This document shows, one piece after another, positions 25,331 through 33,342 of a stretch of 64,000 nt of DNA. Numbering within the stretch: position 1 is the first letter of the stretch; every line of letters begins with the position of its first letter. The stretch lies in NCBI GenBank assembly GCA_026707225.1, contig JAPOXG010000084.1:62001-126000 (forward strand). Direction: 5' to 3'. Below the pieces are notes generated by a model that worked only from the letters and a program-made list of their open reading frames with translations, had not been told where the DNA came from and made no database searches. Both the position numbers and the translations under genes were made by a program. This stretch comes from Chloroflexota bacterium (GTDB lineage: Bacteria > Chloroflexota > Anaerolineae > Aggregatilineales > Phototrophicaceae).

Positions 25331-26212
25331 CTAGCGCAGGCTCTGGCGCAGCGCTTCGGCCCGTTCGCGCTGATCCGCGTCGAGCTGCTTGGGCACGGTG
25401 ATCACGACGCGAGCATACAAGTCACCGTGTTCGTTCTCGTTGCGCAGCTTGGGCATGCCTTTGCCAGCCAGGCGCAGCTTTTGTCCCGATTGTGTGCCGG
25501 CGCGGATTTTCGTGCGCACTGGGCGCGCCAGGGTGGGCACTTCGGCATCGCCTCCCAGCATGGCGGTCATGGCGTCGACCTTGACATCGACGAGGAGATC
25601 GTCGCCCTTCCGCTCAAACTGTGGATCCTCCGCGACTTGAACGACGAGGTATAGGTGGCCGCTGGAGCCGCCGTTGTAGCCGGGATGGCCTTCACCCGCC
25701 AGCCGGACTTTGGTGCCGCTGGCGGCGCCCCGCGGGATGCGTACAGTGATGTCTCGTCCGTCTTTGCTGACGATACGCTGCGCGCCCTCGTAGGCTTCAC
25801 GCAAGCAGATGTGTACATCCTGCTCGATGTTTTGCCCGGCGCGGGGAAAGTCTGCCCGGCGATGGAATCCGCCATGGCCCCGCCGCTGCCCGCCCGCGCC
25901 GGAGAAGATGGTCTCGAAGATGTCGGACATGTCGCTGAAGGGCGCCTCGCCCCTGCTGGCGAAAGGATTCTCGCCATTGAAGTTCTGGTATTGCTGCCAG
26001 TTTGGTCCGAAGCGATCGTAGGCGGAACGCTTCTCGTCATCGCTCAGAACTTCATAAGCCTCGTTCACTTCCTTGAAGCGGGCTTCGGCCTTGGCGTCGT
26101 CCGGATTGGCGTCGGGGTGATACTGCTTCGCCTTTTGGCGAAACGCTTTTTTGATTTCGTCGTCGCCCGCATCGCGCGAGACGCCGAGCACGGCATAATA
26201 GTCTCTGCTCAT
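25331..26212 (-). CDS. CbpA-like DnaJ co-chaperone (no zinc finger)
   Basis: I start at the ATG at 26212, giving [19 protein letters not shown]; an upstream frame to 26236 adds eight unconserved residues. The 293-residue protein has a J domain (1-70) with the HPD motif in YHPDANPDD, which stimulates the ATPase of DnaK, then a Gly/Phe-rich linker and two C-terminal substrate-binding domains. The four CxxCxGxG zinc repeats of true DnaJ are absent, so this is the CbpA/DjlA-like class II type. It is first in the operon with the HtrA-like protease, 23 bases apart. Its promoter is at 26254-26282. Confidence 0.93.
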   Translation of the reverse strand: MSRDYYAVLGVSRDAGDDEIKKAFRQKAKQYHPDANPDDAKAEARFKEVNEAYEVLSDDEKRSAYDRFGPNWQQYQNFNGENPFASRGEAPFSDMSDIFETIFSGAGGQRRGHGGFHRRADFPRAGQNIEQDVHICLREAYEGAQRIVSKDGRDITVRIPRGAASGTKVRLAGEGHPGYNGGSSGHLYLVVQVAEDPQFERKGDDLLVDVKVDAMTAMLGGDAEVPTLARPVRTKIRAGTQSGQKLRLAGKGMPKLRNENEHGDLYARVVITVPKQLDADQRERAEALRQSLR

Positions 26213-26253
26213 GGCACGGTTCCGTTTTGACAACAACTGCGCTCAATGCGCTT

Positions 26254-26282
26254 ATTCTAAGTCCTAGAGGGGCGCCGGTCAA
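26254..26282 (-). promoter_or_regulatory. Sigma-70-type promoter of the dnaJ-like/htrA-like operon
   Basis: On the minus strand TTGACC (26277-26282), a 17-base spacer, then TAGAAT (26254-26259). No heat-shock CIRCE inverted repeat is visible around it. Confidence 0.6.
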
Positions 26283-26404
26283 TTCCAGCGCCGGCTCGCG
26301 CAGAGCGATGGTCCGAGGCGCTGTCGGGGCGCCTCAAATCTAGTTTAGCGCAGCTTCATAAGAAGCGCGTTGGCGCGGGCGCGAATCGGGCGGGAAGCGT
26401 TCTG

Positions 26405-26413
26405 TGTTATGAT
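26405..26413 (+). promoter_or_regulatory. Extended -10 element upstream of the DtxR-family gene
   Basis: TGT followed by TATGAT (26408-26413), with no clear -35. It nearly matches the -10 of the small RNA promoter at 23309-23317. A leader of about 90 bases follows. Confidence 0.4.
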
Positions 26414-26509
26414 TAGCTTGGCTCGCCCCAAGTCGCATTCCGCGTCTATCGGATCGGCGGGCGCGGATCTGGCTTGGTCGCCGCGGCAATACCTCGCTGA
26501 GGCTGGCAA

Positions 26510-27202
26510 ATGAACGGTCGGAAAGACGCTTCGGGATCGTCGCAATCGGTTGAGGACTTCCTGAAGGCGGTATACAACTTGCAGGGAGAGCGCGATCGCG
26601 TCTCCACCAATGCGCTGGCGGACGCGCTGAATGTTTCGGCTCCCGCTGTGACCGATATGGCGCAGCGTCTGATGGAAGAAGGCACGGTGGATTATCTCAA
26701 GTATCGGGGTGTGCGGCTCACCGAAAAGGGCGAGCGCGTGGCGCTTCAGATGCTGCGCCGTCATCGTTTGATTGAGACCTATCTGGTTCGAGATTTGGGC
26801 TATCTATTGCATGAGATCCATGACGAAGCGGAAGCGCTGGAGCACACGGTATCGGATCGATTCGTCGAAGCGATCGCCCGCAAACTGGGCGAGCCAAGCT
26901 ACGACCCGCACGGCGATCCCATTCCCAACCTGGACGGCATTATGCAGGAGCGGAATCTGCAGCCCTTGACCGCGCTAAAATTGCATACGCCGGCGCGCAT
27001 CCGCCGCTTCATCATGGATGACCCGGCCATGCTGCAGAATACCCAGGAACGCGGACTGGTGATGGGCGCGACGCTGGAAGTGGTTGAGCGCGATCCCTTT
27101 GACGGTCCCGTCACCGTCTGGCTGGGCGCCAAATCAACACAAACCATCGGCTACAAGATGGCCTCATCTATACTGGTTGAATATATTGACCACTTATGTT
27201 AA
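26510..27202 (+). CDS. DtxR/IdeR/MntR-family metal-dependent regulator
   Basis: 230 residues. The N-terminal winged helix (VEDFLKAVYNLQ to GVRLTEKGERVA) ends in the wing typical of DtxR proteins. The dimerisation domain has HEIHDEAEALEH, the metal-binding helix, and EPSYDPHGDPIPN, the second conserved metal segment. The last 70 residues form an SH3/FeoA-like domain. Such proteins bind Fe(II) or Mn(II) and repress metal uptake genes. The ligand set cannot be assigned to Fe or Mn by eye. No transporter or siderophore gene is adjacent, so it probably acts in trans. Confidence 0.93.
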   Translation: MNGRKDASGSSQSVEDFLKAVYNLQGERDRVSTNALADALNVSAPAVTDMAQRLMEEGTVDYLKYRGVRLTEKGERVALQMLRRHRLIETYLVRDLGYLLHEIHDEAEALEHTVSDRFVEAIARKLGEPSYDPHGDPIPNLDGIMQERNLQPLTALKLHTPARIRRFIMDDPAMLQNTQERGLVMGATLEVVERDPFDGPVTVWLGAKSTQTIGYKMASSILVEYIDHLC

Positions 27203-27416
27203 CATCCAAAGCCTTTTGAAAACTGAATAGCTTCACGAGACGACGTTAAGTCTCGGTGTTTGAGCGGAAGCCGGTTCGCAATCTCAAACGGAGATAGTCG
27301 CGGTCGAACTGCCGTCGAAGCTTAAGCGTCGGCACTGCAGAACGTAGCTTGTCTCGCATAGCGTAGAAATTGCTTCGAGCGGTTTCTTGTCTTGGAAGCG
27401 CCAGTGGTGTTGAGCG
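27203..27416 (+). other. Structured leader before the Nudix gene
   Basis: 214 bases with several inverted repeats in a row: CGAGAC 27236-27241 with GTCTCG 27250-27255; GTTTGAG 27258-27264 with CTCAAAC 27283-27289; and TGCCG with CGGCA around 27310-27333. It opens with CTTTTGAAAACTGAATAG near 27212-27230, which resembles the boxA-containing spacers of rRNA operons, although no rRNA gene is present. I match it to no known riboswitch or tRNA. Confidence 0.3.
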
Positions 27417-27911
27417 ATGTTAGCGGACACAAGACGGACAAGCGTAATCAATCAGCGAGTGCGCGCTATCTTGTTGACGGGCGAGGGGTCAATCTTATTG
27501 ATCAAGCGCGTCAAACCGGATAGGTCAGCGCCGTATTGGGTGGCCCCCGGCGGAGGCGTCGAATGGACGGATTTCGATCTGATCGCGGCTTTGGAACGCG
27601 AGCTTTATGAAGAGTTGGGCGCCGCCGCGACCGTGCTCGCCACCGCTTTTGTGCTGGAGCACGAGAAGGCCGGCAAACAACTGGAAGAACATTTCTTCGT
27701 TTGCCTCCTGCATGATTTCGACCTCAGCAAGCGCTATGGTCCCGAATTCAACGATCCAGCGCGCGGCGAGTTTATCCCCGAGTTTGTCCCTCTGGATAGC
27801 GCGCCACTAGACGACATCCGCTTCAAAACGCCGGAACTCCGTGATTGGATGCGGCGCCACATTGACTACTTGCGCAGCATCCGTTTTCAGCCAGCGGGCT
27901 TCGATCTTTAA
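27417..27911 (+). CDS. Nudix hydrolase
   Basis: 164 residues. The Nudix box is GGGVEWTDFDLIAALERELYEELG: the REL-x-EE-LG core with the metal-binding glutamates is intact, while the first glutamate of the consensus is replaced or shifted (Asp in TDFD). The fold would hydrolyse nucleoside diphosphates linked to another group, but the substrate cannot be told. An ATG start is used; the Shine-Dalgarno is weak. It stands alone after a long structured leader and before the promoter of the response regulator. Confidence 0.88.
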   Translation: MLADTRRTSVINQRVRAILLTGEGSILLIKRVKPDRSAPYWVAPGGGVEWTDFDLIAALERELYEELGAAATVLATAFVLEHEKAGKQLEEHFFVCLLHDFDLSKRYGPEFNDPARGEFIPEFVPLDSAPLDDIRFKTPELRDWMRRHIDYLRSIRFQPAGFDL

Positions 27912-28045
27912 CCGACTTTAGACGAAGGTTGGCGCTGCCCGCGACGGGCGAAGAATATGCTAAACTTCTCCAGTTATGCATGGGGCGGGGCAAAGCGAAT
28001 TCCACAAATCTATGATATTTGTTTTGGTACCAGTTATGAATCAGT

Positions 28046-28075
28046 TTGACTAAATGAATCATTATTGTATATGAT
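28046..28075 (+). promoter_or_regulatory. Promoter of the response regulator gene
   Basis: TTGACT at 28046-28051, an 18-base spacer and TATGAT at 28070-28075, in a locally AT-rich stretch. Confidence 0.55.
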
Positions 28076-28129
28076 GGCAATATGATTACTCTATCTTACT
28101 GGTGACACTCTCTAGGGCTTGTGCAGCGT

Positions 28130-28855
28130 ATGAAACGATTTACCGTCTTAATCATCGAAAATGACCCGTGTTTGCGCCAGTCCATCGTCGACTTCCTGGA
28201 TAGCACAAGGTATGAAGCCCTAGCGGTTCATGACGCGCCGCCAGCGATCGAATATGTGCGCCGGCAGGGCTTGCCGAGCATTGCCCTGATCGGCATGCAA
28301 CTCCCGAGCATGAGCGGATTCGAGATTGCCAATCGGCTGAAAGCCAGAGCGGATCTGCCGGTGCTCTTCCTGCTTTCCAGCGACCCAAGCGATGATATTG
28401 TGGATGGACTGAAGACCTACGCCGATGACTTCGTCGTGGCGCCATTCACGATGCGAGAATTGCAGACGCGTACAGAAATGGTGCTGACGCGCGTGCCCGT
28501 CATCGACTTCGACAGCGAGCCGATCATCTTTGTGGATGAGAATCTGAGCATTGATTTCGCCCACAATCGGGTCATGGTTGCTGGCAAGAATGTGGGCTTG
28601 ACGCCGACGGAGTCCATCTTGCTGCATGTACTGGTGCGAAACGCGCCGAGAGTGGTGCAGAATCGCACGCTGCTAAGCCGCGCATGGACGGCGGAAAATG
28701 TCTTTGAAGACACACTGCGCGTCCACATGCATCGCTTGCGGCGCAAGCTGGAGAGCGACTCTCATCATCCCCATTACATACGGACCGAGCGCGGCGTCGG
28801 CTACCGTTTCACGCAGCGGCCGCCGGGCGCGCCGCCAGCCGAAGAAGGCGACTGA
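28130..28855 (+). CDS. OmpR-family winged-helix regulator with degenerate receiver domain
   Basis: 241 residues from the ATG at 28130; a GTG at 28121 is an alternative start. The first 120 residues fold as a receiver domain: the acidic pair is present (IIENDP). However, the phospho-acceptor Asp before the M-x-LP motif is Gly55 (ALIGMQLPSMSGFE), and the conserved Lys before PF is Ala104 (VVAPF). Residues about 150-235 are an OmpR/PhoB winged helix (LTPTESILLHVLVRNAP, then VFEDTLRVHMHRLRRKLE and IRTERGVGYRF). It should bind DNA but not be controlled by ordinary aspartyl phosphorylation. No histidine kinase is adjacent. Confidence 0.9.
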   Translation: MKRFTVLIIENDPCLRQSIVDFLDSTRYEALAVHDAPPAIEYVRRQGLPSIALIGMQLPSMSGFEIANRLKARADLPVLFLLSSDPSDDIVDGLKTYADDFVVAPFTMRELQTRTEMVLTRVPVIDFDSEPIIFVDENLSIDFAHNRVMVAGKNVGLTPTESILLHVLVRNAPRVVQNRTLLSRAWTAENVFEDTLRVHMHRLRRKLESDSHHPHYIRTERGVGYRFTQRPPGAPPAEEGD

Positions 28856-28951
28856 CCCGCTTCGCTACCCCCTTAGCAGCAGCTCGAGAATTGTCTCAGC
28901 GCGCGCGCTGGACTATGATGGCGCCTGGCAGCCGGCGAAGGAGCAGGGACC

Positions 28952-29815
28952 ATGCGCATCAAGATCGGCCTGGCGCAGATTTACCCCAAGTTGGGAGACG
29001 TATCGCAGAACCTCCGCGTCCACCTGGATGTCGCGGCTCAAGCGCAAGAGCGGGGCGTCGACCTGCTGGTCTTCCCCGAGCTGTCGATGACCGGCTATCA
29101 AGTGCAGGACCTCGTGCCCGAGGTGGCGCTGCGGGCGGACGGCGGCGACCCGGTCTTCGCCCAACTGCTGGATGCCAGCGGCGATCTAGGTCTTGATATC
29201 GTGGTCGGCTTTGTACATGAAGACAGCCGCAATCGCTTCTACATCGCCGACGCCTACCTCTCCGGTGGCGAACTCTTGCATCTGCATCACAAGCTCTACC
29301 TGCCCACCTACGCCATGTTCGACGAATCGCGCTACTTCGCCCAAGGCAACAGCGTGCGCGCCTTCGACACCCGCTTCGGGCGCGTTGGCATGCTCATCTG
29401 CGAAGACTTCTGGCATGTCTCGCCACCCTATCTGCTCTGGCTCGATGGCGCCGATATCTTGATTCTGAACAGTTCCAGCCCCTCGCGCGGGCTCAATGAG
29501 AGCGACCGCATGCTGGGCACGCGCTGGGTCGAACATGTGAACCAGGCATACGGCAGCATGTTCACCTCTTACATTCTGCACTGCAACCGCGTCGGCTACG
29601 AAGACGGCAAGAATTTCTGGGGCGGCTCGTCGGTCGTCGATCCCGATGGCGAGTTCATGACGCAGGGTCTCTATTTCGAAGAGGCGCTGATCACGCAAGA
29701 GATCGACTTGAATCAACTGCATCGGACGCGCGCGCGCCTGCCGCTGCTGCGGGATGAGCGGCCCGGGCTGGTGCGGCGGGAGCTGGGGCGGATTTTGCGG
29801 GAGAGTTTGGGTTAA
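28952..29815 (+). CDS. Carbon-nitrogen hydrolase (nitrilase superfamily), NadE-glutaminase-like
   Basis: 287 residues with the full nitrilase triad: Glu43 in FPELSMTGY, Lys114 in HHKLYLPTYAMFDE and Cys150 in MLICEDFWH. The HxKxYLPxYxxFDE form is the one seen in the N-terminal glutaminase domain of glutamine-dependent NAD synthetases, here without the synthetase domain. Such stand-alone proteins hydrolyse amides or nitriles; the substrate is unknown. GGAGCAGG lies just upstream of the ATG. Its stop overlaps, within a TTAA sequence, the convergent stop of the beta-helix gene. Confidence 0.92.
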   Translation: MRIKIGLAQIYPKLGDVSQNLRVHLDVAAQAQERGVDLLVFPELSMTGYQVQDLVPEVALRADGGDPVFAQLLDASGDLGLDIVVGFVHEDSRNRFYIADAYLSGGELLHLHHKLYLPTYAMFDESRYFAQGNSVRAFDTRFGRVGMLICEDFWHVSPPYLLWLDGADILILNSSSPSRGLNESDRMLGTRWVEHVNQAYGSMFTSYILHCNRVGYEDGKNFWGGSSVVDPDGEFMTQGLYFEEALITQEIDLNQLHRTRARLPLLRDERPGLVRRELGRILRESLG

Positions 29816-31440
29816 CTGTCCGCGCTTGCCAATTCGAGAGCGCCGATCTCGCAGACGCCGCCCTGCTCTTGCCCCGGCGGACAGTAGCCGTCCGAGATAG
29901 TACCACTCCATGTCGCCCCGCAAGAACCGTCCGAGATATGGTTGTTGCCGCTCTCAAGCAGTTGTCCGTTCCGCCCTAAATGACAGTCGCCGCCTGGATT
30001 ATCTGCGAGGATGCTGTCGTTGATGCTTGCGGTACCATGATTAGCAATCGCGCCACCTTCTTCAACTGCACTATTGTTGATGAAAGTGCTGCGACCAACA
30101 GACAATTTACCCCAACTGTAAATCGCGCCGCCATCCTCGGCAGTATTGTCGCGAAAGACACTGAAACTGACAATGACGTCTGAATCTTGCGTGATGCGAA
30201 TCGCGCCGCCCTCATCTCCCGCTGAATTGCCTGTGAAGAGGCCATTGCTGATACTTGCTTCATCGTCGTCGTATATCGCGCCTCCATCTTCTTCTGCCGA
30301 ATTGTTCATGAAGTTTGTATCGCTGATGCTTGCCTCGCCCCAGTTGCCCAGTGCACCGCCCTTAACTGCAATATTGTTCGTGAAGTTGCTATCGCTAATA
30401 TCTGCCTTCTCGAAGTTGACAATTGCGCCACCCGACTTTGATGAATTGTCTGTAAAGGCACTGACAGTGATGCTGATGATCGAGTCATAGTGGTTGTATA
30501 TTGCGCCGCCGCTCTGTCCTATTGCTGAATTGCCGGTGAAAAAACTTCTGCTGACGTATGCTTCACCATTTTTGCTCGATATCGCGCCGCCACTGTGTCT
30601 CGCTGAATTGCTTGTGAAGGAACTATCGCTGATGCTTACGTCACCTTGGCTGTAAATTGACCCGCCCTTGCCTGCAGAGTTTCCCATAAAGCTGGAATTG
30701 TTGATGCTTGCCTTACTAAGATTGTAAATCGCACCACCGTCAAAAAACGCTGAATTGCTTATGAATGCGGTTCCGCTGATACTTATCTCTCCAAGGTTGT
30801 ATGCTCCACCTCCTCCGCCCACATAATCCGCAGTATTATTGGAGAACGTGCTATCTACGATGGAGGTACTTGATCCGATCTGGCTGTAAATCGCCCCTCC
30901 GAGTCTTGCGGAATTGCCAATTAAGCTACTGCCGATGATATATGCCTCGTCGAAATTCAGAATCGCGCCGCCCCAATCAGCTGAATTGCCCGTGAAGACG
31001 CTGTCACTAACTTCAAGTTTGCCGAAATTCAGAATCGCGCCGCCAATAAGCAGATCATCATCAAACAGGTCGTCATCATCGGTGCCACGCCCATCAGCCA
31101 GCGTCGCATTCTGAACCGTCAGCGCCCCACTTTCTTCGACCCAGAATATTTGATGCTGCTTAATCCCGCTTATGGTGTAGCCATTACCCTCAATCGTGAT
31201 GTCAGACTCGATTACAGGGAGAGGCGCAGTCAGCGTCACGTTTCCCGCCACCGTGACTGTATCCGCGCCGCTACCGGCTGGACAGCCGCCCGTCGCCGCG
31301 TCATTGTTGGCGGCGGCTATCGCGTCGGCCAGGCTGCAACTGGAATCGACGGTAATATCCGCCGCATAGACGGGCATCGTAAGAAGGGTGGACAAGCATA
31401 AAACGAAAAATGATAGGAAGTAGTGGGTAAGCTTGGGCAT
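29812..31440 (-). CDS. Secreted CSLxxAI beta-helix repeat protein
   Basis: I start at the ATG at 31440 (MPKLTHYFLSFF...), giving a clear signal peptide ending near PVYAA; a frame extending to 31503 is less likely. The 542-residue protein opens with VDSSCSLADAIAAAN, then has more than a dozen repeats of the type SxFTGNSAxxGGAIxN, predicted to form a right-handed parallel beta-helix of roughly 20-24 residues per coil. Asp-rich runs near residue 135 may bind calcium. It lacks the SH3-like end of its relative at 20272-22209. Sorting to the surface is inferred from the leader; partner and function are unknown. Confidence 0.87.
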   Translation of the reverse strand: MPKLTHYFLSFFVLCLSTLLTMPVYAADITVDSSCSLADAIAAANNDAATGGCPAGSGADTVTVAGNVTLTAPLPVIESDITIEGNGYTISGIKQHQIFWVEESGALTVQNATLADGRGTDDDDLFDDDLLIGGAILNFGKLEVSDSVFTGNSADWGGAILNFDEAYIIGSSLIGNSARLGGAIYSQIGSSTSIVDSTFSNNTADYVGGGGGAYNLGEISISGTAFISNSAFFDGGAIYNLSKASINNSSFMGNSAGKGGSIYSQGDVSISDSSFTSNSARHSGGAISSKNGEAYVSRSFFTGNSAIGQSGGAIYNHYDSIISITVSAFTDNSSKSGGAIVNFEKADISDSNFTNNIAVKGGALGNWGEASISDTNFMNNSAEEDGGAIYDDDEASISNGLFTGNSAGDEGGAIRITQDSDVIVSFSVFRDNTAEDGGAIYSWGKLSVGRSTFINNSAVEEGGAIANHGTASINDSILADNPGGDCHLGRNGQLLESGNNHISDGSCGATWSGTISDGYCPPGQEQGGVCEIGALELASADS

Positions 31441-31578
31441 CAGGATAATTTCTCTTTTGTAACGTTGCAATGAAGTATAATGTGCGGCTGTTAATGTCGT
31501 CAATGTTTACATTACGCCATCAATTTGACTGATCTGTGTTACAGTCATAATTTGCCAACGTAGGTCAGGAATGCTTGT

Positions 31579-33201
31579 ATGACCCAAAGCACAACCCTCC
31601 TCCGAAACGGCGCCCTCTACGACGGCACGGGCAGCGCACCCATCACCGCCGACCTGCTCATCCGCGGCGACCGCATCGCCGGGGTCGGCGACCTGTCCAC
31701 CGAATCCGCCGCCCGCATCATCGACCTCGACGGACTGGCTGTCGCGCCCGGCTTCATCAACATGCTCAGCTGGGCGACCGAATCGCTGATCGAAGACGGG
31801 CGCAGCATGAGCGACATCAAGCAGGGCGTCACGCTTGAAGTCATGGGCGAGGGCACATCGATGGGCCCGCTCAACGACAAGATGAAGCGCAATCGCGATA
31901 CGATTCTGTCAACCGCCGATATCCAATACGACATCGAGTGGACCACCCTGGGCGAATATCTCGAATTCCTCGAGCGCAAAGGCGTGGCGACCAATGTCGC
32001 TTCTTTCGTCGGCTCGGCCACCTTGCGCGTTCACGCCGCCGGCTACGATGACCGCCCGGTGACCGCAGGCGAAATGTCCGAGATGAAGCGCCTGCTGCAT
32101 GAAGCGATGGGCGAAGGCGCCATGGGCATGTCGGCCGCCCTGATTTACCCGCCGGCGACTTATCAGAGCACCGAGGAACTGACCGAGCTTTGCCACGTGG
32201 TTGCTGAGCGCAATGGCATGTACATCACCCACTTGCGCAGCGAAGGCGCGCAATTCCATGAAGCGCTGGACGAGCTGATTCGCATCATGCGGGCCACCGG
32301 CGTGACTGGCGAGATCTATCATCTGAAGGCGGCTGGGGCAGCCAACTGGCACAAGATGGACGAGGTCATCGCCCGCGTCGAGGCGGTCCGCGCAGAGGGC
32401 TTGCCTTTGACCGCCGATATGTACACCTATCCCTACAGCGGCACCGGCTTGGCCTCCTGCATTCCCGCCTGGGCGCATGACGGCGGCTTTGACGCCATGA
32501 TCGCGCGCCTCAAAGACCCCGACCTGCGCGAGCGCATTAAGCGGGAAATGGCGCTGCCCTCGCATCAGTGGGAGAACATGTTCGAGGAGAACGGACCCGA
32601 CGGCATCATGCTGGCTGGCTTCGCGAAGAAGGAACTGCGCAAATATCAGGGCAAATGGCTGCGCGAAGTGATGGAGGAGCGCGGCACTTCGGGCGCGGAT
32701 ACCGCCATTGACCTGCTGATAGAAGACAACAGCCGCATCTTCTCGCTCTATTTCAGCATGTCGGAGGACAATCTGCGGGTGCAAATGCGGCTGCCTTGGG
32801 TCAGCTTCTGCTCCGATGCCGGCTCGATCGCGACCGAAGGCGCCTTCCTCAGCTATCATCCGCATCCGCGCGCTTATGGCAGCTTCGCCCGCGTCATCGG
32901 CAAATACGTGCGCGATGAAGGCTTGCTGAGCCTCGAAGACGCCGTTCGCCGCCTGTCCGGATTCGCCGCCGACAATCTCAAGCTAAGAGAGCGCGGTTAT
33001 CTCAAGCCCGGCTTCTTCGCCGATATCGCCGTCTTTGATCCAGCCAAAGTGCAAGACCATTCTGTGCCTGGCGATCCCCATCAGTATAGCGAAGGCATGA
33101 TCCACGTCTTCGTCAACGGGACGCTGGCGCTGCGTGATGGCGCGCATACCGGAAACATGCCCGGCCGAGTCGTCCGCGGACCCGGCTGGATCGGCGCCTG
33201 A
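31579..33201 (+). CDS. D-aminoacylase/N-acyl-D-amino-acid deacylase-like amidohydrolase
   Basis: 540 residues of the amidohydrolase superfamily, most like N-acyl-D-amino-acid deacylases: the N-terminal LLRNGALYDGTG strand, a long insertion, THLRSEG in the middle and the C-terminal LRERGYLKPGFFADIAVFDP. Metal-binding His of THLRSE and the catalytic-type Asp of CSDAGS are present. The usual GFIDxHxH motif after the first beta strand reads GFINMLSW, so the HxH metal pair is missing. Family members that keep only one metal site exist. The enzyme may act on a modified substrate, or be inactive. It begins after a 140-base gap from the divergent beta-helix gene. Confidence 0.85.
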   Translation: MTQSTTLLRNGALYDGTGSAPITADLLIRGDRIAGVGDLSTESAARIIDLDGLAVAPGFINMLSWATESLIEDGRSMSDIKQGVTLEVMGEGTSMGPLNDKMKRNRDTILSTADIQYDIEWTTLGEYLEFLERKGVATNVASFVGSATLRVHAAGYDDRPVTAGEMSEMKRLLHEAMGEGAMGMSAALIYPPATYQSTEELTELCHVVAERNGMYITHLRSEGAQFHEALDELIRIMRATGVTGEIYHLKAAGAANWHKMDEVIARVEAVRAEGLPLTADMYTYPYSGTGLASCIPAWAHDGGFDAMIARLKDPDLRERIKREMALPSHQWENMFEENGPDGIMLAGFAKKELRKYQGKWLREVMEERGTSGADTAIDLLIEDNSRIFSLYFSMSEDNLRVQMRLPWVSFCSDAGSIATEGAFLSYHPHPRAYGSFARVIGKYVRDEGLLSLEDAVRRLSGFAADNLKLRERGYLKPGFFADIAVFDPAKVQDHSVPGDPHQYSEGMIHVFVNGTLALRDGAHTGNMPGRVVRGPGWIGA

Positions 33202-33284
33202 CGCAACCGCGGGACTGCTTTTGCGTATCCATAGTCGTCTGCCATACCCCCACATATTGGGGAATCCGGCAGGCGAACAAGGTA

Positions 33285-33293
33285 TGATATAAT
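33285..33293 (+). promoter_or_regulatory. Extended -10 of the SPFH gene
   Basis: TGA directly followed by TATAAT (33288-33293), an extended -10, 50 bases before the ATG. No clear -35. Confidence 0.5.
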
Positions 33294-33342
33294 CAGCAGG
33301 AGTAACTTAGCTAGCAGACCTGACTGCTATGAAGGAGCGGAC

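Noticed and set aside
27260..27295. GGTTCGCAATC resembling a tRNA T-arm
   Set aside because: The loop does not fit GTTCRANYC and no acceptor stem or anticodon arm can be drawn around it.
31909..32865. 318-codon minus-strand frame opposite the amidohydrolase
   Set aside because: Shadow of the amidohydrolase reading frame.
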